DNA of 7,352 nt, from the NCBI GenBank assembly GCA_964601575.1, contig CAZROA010000086.1, positions 1 to 7,352 on the forward strand. Direction: 5' to 3'. Numbering within the stretch: the stretch's first letter is position 1; every line of letters begins with the position of its first letter. A model generated the notes under the pieces. The model searched no databases. It was not told the DNA's origin and worked only from the letters and a program-made list of their open reading frames with translations. The position numbers and the translations under genes are program-made. Below are positions 1 to 5,750 of the stretch, one piece after another. Source of the DNA: CAZKEG01 sp964601575 (lineage in GTDB: Bacteria; Desulfobacterota; Thermodesulfobacteria; Thermodesulfobacteriales; Thermodesulfatatoraceae).

Positions 1-31
1 TTTCTGGGCATAATGCGCCTGTCTCTTGTTC

Positions 32-38
32 AGGAGGT
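32..38 (+). promoter_or_regulatory. Ribosome binding site of the DUF89 gene
   Basis: AGGAGGT, a full Shine-Dalgarno match. Its position argues against the upstream TTG at 26, which would place this site inside the coding region. GGAGG is 3 nt from the ATG at 41 and 6 nt from the GTG at 44, so the exact start remains open between those two codons. Confidence 0.7.
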
Positions 39-40
39 GT

Positions 41-886
41 ATGGTGGGAAAGTATCGGCAAGATCCCCAATATTGTCGCCCTTGTTTAGAGAGGCTTACT
101 AGGCAGGCCATCGGCCTTGCCTGTCCCCAAAGTCCGGAACACGAGGCCCAGGCCTTAAAGTGGCTTGATGAGTTCTATTCTCCCGAGCTCCCGCCGCCGT
201 TGATTGCCTCTCGGTTGCATCTTAAGATCAAGGCCTATTGCCAAAACCCCGATCCGTACCTTCCTATGAAGGAAAAAGAGATAGAAGTAGCTCAAAGGCT
301 CTCTCAAGAACTTTTGCCTTATTACGAAGGTGATCTCGCCGGGCTCTTGGCCTTTGCCCTCCTGGGGAACGCCATTGATTTCTTTCGGCCACCGGAAGAG
401 ATCGAAGCCGCCTTTCGGGAAGGGGTTAAACTCGCCGTAGATCATCGACCGGCCATCCTTGAGGCCCTTGAAAGATCACGCCGAATACTCTATCTCACCG
501 ACAATGCCGGTGAGATCTTCTTCGATCTCCCTTTACTTAAGGCCCTTTCAGAAAAGGGGCTTCAAGTCTATTACGCCGTCAAGCCCGAACCACTCCAAAA
601 CGACCTTTGTCTCGATGATCTAAAGCGCTTGGGGCTTGAAATTCCGGCCCAAGTGGTCAGTACCGGGGCCAAGATCGTTGGCCTCCTGCTTGAAGAGGCC
701 TCTCCCGAGTTCCAAAAACTCTATCAAGAGGCTGATCTCATTTTGGCCAAGGGTATGGGACATTTTGAGACCTTAAGCGATGGCCCAGGGCTTGGCCGCC
801 TGGTCTTTATGCTATGTGCCAAGTGTATTCCGGTGAGCAAGGCCTTGGAGGTGCCTCTTCATTCTTACCTCTGCCTTAAGACTTAA
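41..886 (+). CDS. DUF89/ARMT1-like metal-dependent phosphatase-family protein
   Basis: A soluble protein of about 281 residues belonging to DUF89, the damage-control phosphatase family that includes archaeal AF1104 and human ARMT1. The visible family marks are an N-terminal CRPC pair (Cys12 and Cys15), typical of the prokaryotic subfamily; the DNAGE motif (154-158), whose Asp-Asn binds metal; an ND pair (187-188) at the position of the third metal-site Asp; the AKGMGHFETL block (236-245); and a C-terminal CAKC segment (259-262). All expected active-site positions are present, so it is probably an active metal-dependent phosphatase. Family members remove phosphate from damaged or side-product sugar phosphates and related metabolites, but the substrate here is unknown. 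I chose the ATG at 41 because a strong AGGAGGT lies just upstream and overlaps the longer TTG-started frame from 26. The GTG at 44 is also possible and is better spaced. The nearest upstream stop that could end a preceding gene is at 11-13, but no upstream gene can be identified. Confidence 0.87.
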   Translation: MVGKYRQDPQYCRPCLERLTRQAIGLACPQSPEHEAQALKWLDEFYSPELPPPLIASRLHLKIKAYCQNPDPYLPMKEKEIEVAQRLSQELLPYYEGDLAGLLAFALLGNAIDFFRPPEEIEAAFREGVKLAVDHRPAILEALERSRRILYLTDNAGEIFFDLPLLKALSEKGLQVYYAVKPEPLQNDLCLDDLKRLGLEIPAQVVSTGAKIVGLLLEEASPEFQKLYQEADLILAKGMGHFETLSDGPGLGRLVFMLCAKCIPVSKALEVPLHSYLCLKT

Positions 887-910
887 ATTTAGGCGTTATT
901 CCCGGTAGTA

Positions 911-930
911 TATAAAATCTTCCTTTTATA
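911..930. repeat. Short AT-rich inverted repeat between DUF89 and GGDEF genes
   Basis: TATAAAA (911-917) and TTTTATA (924-930) form a perfect 7-bp inverted repeat around a 6-nt centre, 25 nt after the DUF89 stop codon. It has no GC pairs and no following T-run, so it does not look like an intrinsic terminator. It could be a protein-binding site or chance in AT-rich DNA. The left arm also resembles a -10 box, but I found no good -35 partner. The rest of the 154-nt gap (887-1040) shows nothing else clear apart from the AGGAGGT at 1031-1037 that serves the next gene. Confidence 0.3.
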
Positions 931-1040
931 CCGACGATCTTGCCTGCTAAACGAATTTAAAGCCGATTTTTAAAGAATCTCAGCCCGGCGCCGATGAATA
1001 GGCATGAATTCCAAATACCAATCTCGATCTAGGAGGTCTT

Positions 1041-1898
1041 ATGTTTGAACATGAAGGGAATTGTGCTCGCCAGATCATCCCCCAAGCCTCTGATGCCAAG
1101 AGCTTTGAAGGCAAATTAAAGGCCGAACGAGAGGCCTTGCTCAACGCTTGGATTGCCTTCTTAGAACTCCAACGACAGAAAAAAGTTCCCTTTCCTCCGC
1201 AATACGCCGATGCCTTTTATGCCGCCGCCAAGATAAATCAAAAAGAAAACTATATTTTAAACCTCCTTATCGAATGCAAAGGGCTCTTTAACAATCTATT
1301 ACAGAAGATCCATCCCAAGGCTGCGGCTACTTTGGGGCTTACCGAAGATATAAATCGTATCACCAACTATGTCCGCCGTATCGAACAATTGGAAGAAGAA
1401 CTCTCTTTCCTAAGAGAAAGTTATTTGCGCGATCAATTGACCGGATTGTGGAATCAAAATGCCTTACAAAAGTTCTTTTATGAAGTGGTTAAAGAAAATA
1501 TCTTCGAACAGGATTATCTGTTATGTTATTTTGATCTGGATAACTTTAAGAGTATCAATGACCACTATGGTCACCGCATCGGCGATAAAGTCTTGATTGC
1601 CTTTGCCAAGTTTCTACGCCACAACCTTAAACGGAAGGACTTTCCTGTGCGTCTACATGGTGATGAGTTTTCAGCCGTTTTAGTCGGCGCCCGAATAGAA
1701 GATTTTATCCCTTTTGCCGAGCGCCTTTACGAAGAAGGTATGATGGTCAATCTACCCGATGGCAAGAAAAAGATTTCTTTTTCTATTGGCCTTACTAACG
1801 TTATTGCCGCCGATACCTTAGAGGCTGTGTTAGAAAGGGCCGACTTTTCTATGTACTGGTGTAAACAACACAAAGGAATAAAACCCGTCAGGGTCTAA
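1041..1898 (+). CDS. GGDEF-domain protein, probable diguanylate cyclase with HGDEF signature
   Basis: A 285-residue protein without membrane segments. Residues 1-105 are mostly helical and match no sensor domain I recognise. A helical linker rich in Glu, Leu and Arg (about 110-130) leads into a GGDEF domain that opens with DQLTGLWN (131-138). The metal and substrate region is canonical: D165 and D167 in FDLDNFK, then SINDHYGH and GD. The signature reads HGDEF (206-210), so the first Gly is His, while the second Gly and the catalytic Asp-Glu are kept. The inhibitory-site RxxD equivalent is KRKD (197-200), with Lys for Arg. The C-terminal block (SFSIGLTN, ERADFSMYWCK) is intact. The domain would make c-di-GMP from two GTP in the cytoplasm if active. 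The ATG start is preceded by AGGAGGT at 1031-1037. Its 3' end overlaps the opposing miaA gene by 11 nt. The protein could be a weak cyclase or a c-di-GMP/GTP sensor; family membership is certain, activity is not. Confidence 0.9.
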   Translation: MFEHEGNCARQIIPQASDAKSFEGKLKAEREALLNAWIAFLELQRQKKVPFPPQYADAFYAAAKINQKENYILNLLIECKGLFNNLLQKIHPKAAATLGLTEDINRITNYVRRIEQLEEELSFLRESYLRDQLTGLWNQNALQKFFYEVVKENIFEQDYLLCYFDLDNFKSINDHYGHRIGDKVLIAFAKFLRHNLKRKDFPVRLHGDEFSAVLVGARIEDFIPFAERLYEEGMMVNLPDGKKKISFSIGLTNVIAADTLEAVLERADFSMYWCKQHKGIKPVRV

Positions 1899-2844
1899 AA
1901 CGCTGATAGAATCTCTTCACTTCTGTCAGTATTTTTTCTAAATCTTGAGGATGAAACCACTTTATTTCAGGATCAGCCCGAAACCAGGTCAACTGCCGCT
2001 TGGCATAATGTCTGGTATCGCGTTTCATAAGACGAACGGCCTCTTCCCAGTCTACCTCCCCCTGAAGATAGGCGATTAAATGTCGATAACCTATGGCCCG
2101 AAGGGGTTTAAGGTTGGGATCATAACCCCGGGCCAAAAGGGCCTTGATCTCCTCAAGGAGCCCGGCGGCCAGCATTCTATCCACCCGTTGGTCAAGCCGC
2201 CGGTAAAGGACTTCCCGGGGAATGGAAAGACCTATCTTGAGACACGGATAACGCCTCTCGGAGAAGGCGTGTTGGCGGGCCAGTTCGGAGAAGGTCTTTC
2301 CCGTAGCATAATAGACCTCAAGGGCCCGCAAGATACGAACCCAATCCGTCTCTGGAAGGCGGGCTGCGGTCTCTGGATCTAGGTGTTTTAACTCCTGATA
2401 GAGACTGGCAAGACCCTCTTTTTCCAACCGGGCCTTTAATTTTTCCCTGATCTCAGAGACATCGCCCACCTCAAAGAGCCCATGAAGTAGGGCCTTTAGA
2501 TAAAGCCCCGTCCCTCCAACCAAAATAGGCCTTTTGTCCCGTTCGTCTATCTCGGCGATGACCTTGTCCGCCAACTCCACAAAGGCAGCGGCGTTAAACG
2601 GCTCATCGGGCTCCAAAAAGTCGATCAGGTGATGGGGAACCCTCTTTCTCTCTTCGACGGTGGGTTTGGCCGTACCGATGTCGAGATATTTGTATACTTG
2701 TACGGAATCAAAATTGACAATCTCTCCGTCTACTTGTTCAGCCAAGAAAATGCCCACTTCGGTCTTGCCTACTCCGGTGGGACCGACCACAGCCACCAAA
2801 GGGACCGGTTTAGGTCTTTCTTCCGAGGCGTTTTTCGATTTCAT
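1888..2844 (-). CDS. miaA: tRNA dimethylallyltransferase MiaA
   Basis: MiaA transfers a dimethylallyl group from DMAPP to N6 of A37 in tRNAs that read UNN codons, giving i6A37. The 318-residue protein shows the family order: P-loop GPTGVGKT (21-28), DSVQVY (46-51), DIGTAKP (55-61), HHLID (71-75), VGGTGLYL (109-116), IGYRHL (251-256) and RQLTWFR (283-289). Length is normal for the family, and no expected motif is missing. It is the second gene of a mutL-miaA pair: its ATG lies 35 nt inside the mutL coding region, in another frame. No strong Shine-Dalgarno is seen (only GGAAG about 10 nt upstream), so translation is probably coupled to mutL. Later TTG and GTG codons just before the P-loop are possible starts but would leave almost no N-terminus. 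Its 3' end overlaps the opposing GGDEF gene by 11 nt. Confidence 0.97.
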   Translation of the reverse strand: MKSKNASEERPKPVPLVAVVGPTGVGKTEVGIFLAEQVDGEIVNFDSVQVYKYLDIGTAKPTVEERKRVPHHLIDFLEPDEPFNAAAFVELADKVIAEIDERDKRPILVGGTGLYLKALLHGLFEVGDVSEIREKLKARLEKEGLASLYQELKHLDPETAARLPETDWVRILRALEVYYATGKTFSELARQHAFSERRYPCLKIGLSIPREVLYRRLDQRVDRMLAAGLLEEIKALLARGYDPNLKPLRAIGYRHLIAYLQGEVDWEEAVRLMKRDTRHYAKRQLTWFRADPEIKWFHPQDLEKILTEVKRFYQRFRP

Positions 2845-4516
2845 GATAGTCTATCTTCCAAAAAATAGGCCGCCCATGGGGGCAGGTAAAAAGGCCTTGG
2901 CCCTCTATCTCTTTTAATAACTCTTCAGCCTCCTTAAGGGTAGGCTCTTGGCCGGCCTTTATCGCTGCCCGGCAGGCCATAGAGGCAAAGACCTCTTTCA
3001 ATATTTCACCAGGAGGAGAAGCCAGGGCCTTCTCCAGGATCTCCAGCAAGGCAGGAGGGCCTTCTTCCCCCAAGATCGAGGGGACCGAAAGGAGACGTAT
3101 CTCTTGCGGACCAGCGGGTTCAAATCGATATCCCAGGCGTTCTAAAATGACCTTATGATTCTCTAATCTCTCCAAGGCCTTGGCAGAAAGGGTCATGACC
3201 TGAGGGAAAAGGAGGTGTTGTTTGGGAAGACCTTCGGCCTCATAGGCGGCCTTTATCTTTTCGTAAAGGAGCCGTTCATGGGCGGCGTGGAAATCAAGGA
3301 TCAGAAGGCCTTGAGGGGTTTCGTAAAGAAGATATTTTTGGGCCAGGACTCCTATGGGCCTTGAGGGCGGTCGATAAATTTCTTGGGTCTCGGAAACCTT
3401 GCCCAAAAAGGCTGAGCTAGTGTCCCTTAGATCGGGCGCTTCCTCAAAGGAAGGGCTTGATTCAGAGAGGCTGGGGCTTGAGGCCAGGGGAAGGTCTTCT
3501 TCTTGTTCCTCGGTCCTTGAAAAGATAGACACTTTGGGTCTTAGACTGTGTTCCACCGCCCGGCGTACCAAGGTAAAGACTTCTTTTTCTTCACGAAAGC
3601 GGACTTCCCATTTGGCTGGATGGACGTTTACGTCAACAAGCTCCGGTGGGAGGTTAAGGGCCAGGACCGCGGCTGGATATTGCCCTTTGGGAAAGGCCAC
3701 ACTGGCCCCTTGTAAAAAGGCACTCATCAAGAGACGATCCCTCACTACCCGTCCGTTGACCAAAAAATAAATATGTCTTGTCCCCGAAAACTTAAAGGCT
3801 GGTGGACTGATGACCAGTTCTATCTGATACAGGCCGGAGTCAAAACATTCTTCAAGTAATTCTTTCTCCGGAAGTTGAGAGAGTATGGCCAAAAGTCCCC
3901 GCCGCCCCTGAGCAGCTTGATAGACAAAATGCTTCCGGCCATCGACCAGGAGGGAAAAATTGACCTGAGAGGCCCCTAAGGCCAAGAGCTTTACCATCTC
4001 CACCACCCGGGCGGTTTCCACCCTCACGCTCTTCAAAAAGGCCCTCCTAGCCGGCACATTGACAAAGAGATCTTCCACCCGGACCAAGGTCCCTTTCGGG
4101 GCCCCGGCCTCCCAAAGCCCCTTCAATTTTCCGAAGACTACTTCTAATTTGGCCCCCCACAAGGATTCCTTGGGCCTGGAAATAATAGTTAGTCTTGAGA
4201 CAGCAGCGATGCTGGCCAAGGCCTCACCGCGAAAGCCCAGAGTCTTTATGCTCATTAAGTCAGAGACCGAACGAATCTTACTGGTGGCATGGGGGAGATA
4301 ACAAACTTCAAGATCTTCAGGCCCAAGGCCACAACCGTCATCACGGACCTGAATAAGGGAAAGACCGCCTCTTTCTATCTGAACCTCGATCTTGGAGGCC
4401 TGGGCATCAAGGGCGTTTTCGATCAATTCTTTGACCACCGAGGCTGGACGTTCAATCACCTCCCCGGCGGCGATCTTTCGAGCCACTTCTTCCGGCAAGA
4501 TTTGGATCTTAGGCAT
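2810..4516 (-). CDS. mutL: DNA mismatch repair protein MutL (endonuclease type)
   Basis: MutL couples mismatch recognition by MutS to strand incision. The 568-residue protein has an N-terminal GHKL ATPase domain with E30 and N34 (in VVKELIENALDA), DDGCG (59-63) and GFRGEAL (94-100), followed by the DVNVHPAK segment (295-302). An acidic, Ser-rich linker spans about 333-385. The C-terminal domain carries the MutL nuclease motifs: DFHAAHERLLYE (408-419), ACR (514-516) and CPHGRP (545-550). It is therefore an endonuclease MutL of the kind found in bacteria without MutH, unlike E. coli MutL. QHLLFP (433-438) fits the beta-clamp binding motif known in B. subtilis MutL. The first nuclease motif usually reads DQHA; here Gln is Phe, while the metal ligands Asp, His and Glu remain. 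The ATG sits at the conserved family start, with no clear Shine-Dalgarno. It leads the mutL-miaA operon and diverges from psiE. Confidence 0.97.
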   Translation of the reverse strand: MPKIQILPEEVARKIAAGEVIERPASVVKELIENALDAQASKIEVQIERGGLSLIQVRDDGCGLGPEDLEVCYLPHATSKIRSVSDLMSIKTLGFRGEALASIAAVSRLTIISRPKESLWGAKLEVVFGKLKGLWEAGAPKGTLVRVEDLFVNVPARRAFLKSVRVETARVVEMVKLLALGASQVNFSLLVDGRKHFVYQAAQGRRGLLAILSQLPEKELLEECFDSGLYQIELVISPPAFKFSGTRHIYFLVNGRVVRDRLLMSAFLQGASVAFPKGQYPAAVLALNLPPELVDVNVHPAKWEVRFREEKEVFTLVRRAVEHSLRPKVSIFSRTEEQEEDLPLASSPSLSESSPSFEEAPDLRDTSSAFLGKVSETQEIYRPPSRPIGVLAQKYLLYETPQGLLILDFHAAHERLLYEKIKAAYEAEGLPKQHLLFPQVMTLSAKALERLENHKVILERLGYRFEPAGPQEIRLLSVPSILGEEGPPALLEILEKALASPPGEILKEVFASMACRAAIKAGQEPTLKEAEELLKEIEGQGLFTCPHGRPIFWKIDYHEIEKRLGRKT

Positions 4517-4592
4517 CTTTAGGTTGGTGACTAAGATACGACTTAAATTTTTAGCTGACCGACTTAACTTTTCCCAATAAAATTAAACTTTA

Positions 4593-4621
4593 TTGAATTA
4601 TCAGGAAATACCAAATAAAAA
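4593..4621 (+). promoter_or_regulatory. Possible sigma70-type promoter for psiE
   Basis: TTGAAT (4593-4598), a 17-nt spacer and TAAAAA (4616-4621) match the sigma70 consensus at 4 of 6 positions in each box. If used, it would give a leader of over 100 nt containing the inverted repeat at 4662-4694. Such matches are common in AT-rich DNA, so this is a weak call. Confidence 0.25.
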
Positions 4622-4661
4622 TTTTACATTTTGTTCGTCAAAGGTTTCAGGAAAATGGATC

Positions 4662-4694
4662 TATTTCCGTTTTTCCTCATAAAAAACGGAAATA
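4662..4694. repeat. 13-bp perfect inverted repeat upstream of psiE
   Basis: TATTTCCGTTTTT (4662-4674) and AAAAACGGAAATA (4682-4694) are perfect reverse complements around the 7-nt centre CCTCATA. The repeat ends 46 nt before the psiE start codon. No gene is transcribed towards it from either side (mutL and psiE point away), so a terminator role is unlikely. A regulator-binding operator for psiE, or a hairpin in its leader RNA, fits better. The stem has only three GC pairs, which would be weak as RNA in a thermophile. Confidence 0.6.
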
Positions 4695-4727
4695 ATCCTT
4701 AAGCTTGTTTTTATCCCAAAAAATTTT

Positions 4728-4735
4728 AGGGAGGA
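4728..4735 (+). promoter_or_regulatory. Ribosome binding site fixing the psiE TTG start
   Basis: AGGGAGGA, with GGAGG ending 6 nt before the TTG at 4741. The next in-frame ATG, at 4753, has no such site at a usable distance. The upstream in-frame TTG at 4705 has none either and would place this site inside the gene. Confidence 0.75.
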
Positions 4736-4740
4736 CATCC

Positions 4741-5202
4741 TTGGCCGAGGGAATGTTAAGACGTTTTCTCAGGGAATGGCATACTCTAACCTTTTATGAG
4801 AAATTCGAACAAATAGTCACCTTAGTCCTTACTTTGATCATCGCCGTCGTTATCATCTTGGCCCTTATTAATCTGGTTAGAGATAGCTTCATCCTACTCT
4901 GTCTTCATGGCTTTGACCCCCTGGATCATAAGGTCTTTCAAAAGATCTTTGGAATGATCATGACCCTTTTAATCGCCATGGAATTCAAACATTCCATTTT
5001 GAAAGTAGCCATGCGCAAGGAGGGCATCGTTCAGGTAAAGACCGTCATCCTGATTGCCCTCCTTGCCTTGGTAAGAAAATTTATCATTTTGGACCTTAAG
5101 ACCTTGCCTCCGGCCAAAATCGGCGCTCTGGCCTTTTCGGTCCTTGTCCTCGGAGGCCTTTATTGGCTTTTACGTGAACAATATCTCCGCCACAGAGAAT
5201 AA
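4741..5202 (+). CDS. psiE: PsiE-family (phosphate-starvation-inducible E) membrane protein
   Basis: A 153-residue inner-membrane protein with four predicted transmembrane helices at about 24-46, 66-84, 100-118 and 127-145, and charged termini. Family signs are the FYEKFEQ entry into helix 1, the FQKIFGMIMTLLIAMEF block (66-82) and the ALVRKFIILD segment (109-118), matching the pattern of PsiE proteins. The biochemical role of PsiE is unknown. The E. coli gene is induced by phosphate starvation and cAMP-CRP, and that regulation should not be assumed here because I saw no pho box. I chose the TTG at 4741 from the well-spaced AGGGAGGA, rather than an unsupported TTG further upstream. The gene stands alone, divergent from mutL, and its stop codon touches that of the convergent cytochrome gene. 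A 13-bp inverted repeat upstream suggests dedicated regulation. The family call is good; the symbol reflects family, not proven function. Confidence 0.82.
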   Translation: MAEGMLRRFLREWHTLTFYEKFEQIVTLVLTLIIAVVIILALINLVRDSFILLCLHGFDPLDHKVFQKIFGMIMTLLIAMEFKHSILKVAMRKEGIVQVKTVILIALLALVRKFIILDLKTLPPAKIGALAFSVLVLGGLYWLLREQYLRHRE

Positions 5203-5706
5203 TTAACAACCCTCAATGGCTATCTTCTTTTTCTTTGGCCTGGGATGACACTCCCTACACTTGGTAGGGGCGGATTTACCGAATTCCTTGTTCTGCTCTT
5301 GATGGCAACTCTTGCAGAGCTTGTGCACCCGTTTTACCACTTCTTTGTGCCCTGGATGACAGGTCTCGCACTGGAAAGGAGACTTGCCCTCTTTGAGCAT
5401 TTTCTGGATGTGTTCGAGATTAATGGGTTTGACCTCGGTCTTCTCCCCCTTTTTCTCCACGCTCTGGTGATGACATTTGCTACAGGGGAAATCATAGTCT
5501 AAGAAATGTTTGGCGTGCGGAAAGGCAACCTTTCCCTTTTTGGTCTCAAAATCCTTCTCCAAGGGTATTTTTAGGTCCTTTCCGGCTTCTATTTGGACTT
5601 CCTGACTTGTCCCTTGGTTCTCCTGTGTCTCGGCCTTCAAATAAGAGGCGACCAACAACCCTACACAGAGCAAGACCACCCAAAACACCCGTCTCCAATA
5701 CCTCAT
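5203..5706 (-). CDS. Class III multiheme (four-heme) cytochrome c, c3-like
   Basis: A 167-residue exported protein with an N-terminal signal peptide: MRYWRR, a hydrophobic stretch at about 7-22, and likely cleavage after SYLKA at residue 25. Four CxxCH heme sites are visible: CSKCH (75-79), CETCH (113-117), CKSCH (131-135) and CRECH (150-154). The FPHAKH segment (H64, H67) ahead of CSKCHH is the classic class III arrangement supplying distal ligands. H80, H99, H120 and H128 are other ligand candidates, enough for bis-His ligation of all four hemes. It should carry electrons in the periplasm, for example from hydrogenases or formate dehydrogenases to membrane complexes in sulfur-metabolising bacteria; the partner is not shown here. 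Export would use Sec because cytochromes c are matured outside, so the neighbouring tatC is not its obvious exporter. The ATG at 5706 is preferred over the GTG at 5709 by spacing from the ribosome binding site. The tail is lysine-rich and ends in an unpaired Cys. Confidence 0.9.
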   Translation of the reverse strand: MRYWRRVFWVVLLCVGLLVASYLKAETQENQGTSQEVQIEAGKDLKIPLEKDFETKKGKVAFPHAKHFLDYDFPCSKCHHQSVEKKGEKTEVKPINLEHIQKMLKEGKSPFQCETCHPGHKEVVKRVHKLCKSCHQEQNKEFGKSAPTKCRECHPRPKKKKIAIEGC

Positions 5707-5712
5707 CACCCA

Positions 5713-5721
5713 ACCTCCTTT
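5713..5721 (-). promoter_or_regulatory. Ribosome binding site of the cytochrome c gene
   Basis: On the - strand this reads AAAGGAGGT. GGAGGT lies 6 nt from the ATG at 5706 but only 3 nt from the overlapping GTG at 5709, which favours the ATG. The perfect palindrome TAAAAATTTTTA (5721-5732) sits directly upstream in the 44-nt gap after tatC. It is AT-rich and could be part of a local promoter or merely composition. Confidence 0.7.
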
Positions 5722-5750
5722 AAAAATTTTTATTAAACCTAAGATTAAAT

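Larger units (their letters stand above)
4517..4740. other. Divergent mutL/psiE intergenic region
   Basis: An AT-rich gap of 224 nt and the only sizeable non-coding stretch. It must hold promoters for both directions. Leftward towards mutL, a weak candidate is TTGGGA (- strand, 4577-4572), an 18-nt spacer and TAAAAA (- strand, 4553-4548), about 31 nt before the mutL ATG. A small perfect inverted repeat, CAATAAA (4575-4581) with TTTATTG (4589-4595), lies over that -35 box. Rightward candidates are listed separately. I see no small gene and no recognisable riboswitch. No CTGTCAT-type pho box was spotted, although psiE is phosphate-regulated in E. coli. Confidence 0.5.

Noticed and set aside
1..102. 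Partial upstream coding tails in + frames, with stops at 11-13, around 87-89 and 100-102
   Set aside because: They are too short to recognise and overlap the well-supported DUF89 start, so no partial gene is called.
911..930. Inverted repeat after the DUF89 gene as a rho-independent terminator
   Set aside because: The stem has only A-T pairs and no T-run follows, so it is kept only as a low-confidence repeat.
3399..3770. Long + strand open frame opposite mutL
   Set aside because: It is rich in Arg, Ser and Thr with no domain or start signal, as expected for the antisense shadow of a real gene.
1888..4516. Very frequent GGCC and AAGGCC strings across the genes
   Set aside because: They are explained by preferred GCC Ala and nearby codons; there is no periodic or clustered repeat.
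4663..4693. Palindrome upstream of psiE as an intrinsic terminator
   Set aside because: Both flanking genes are transcribed away from it, leaving no upstream transcript to end.
5245..5502. + strand open frame opposite the cytochrome gene, with a hydrophobic look
   Set aside because: It is the complement of the heme-binding coding region, which has clear CxxCH sites, and it has no ribosome binding site.
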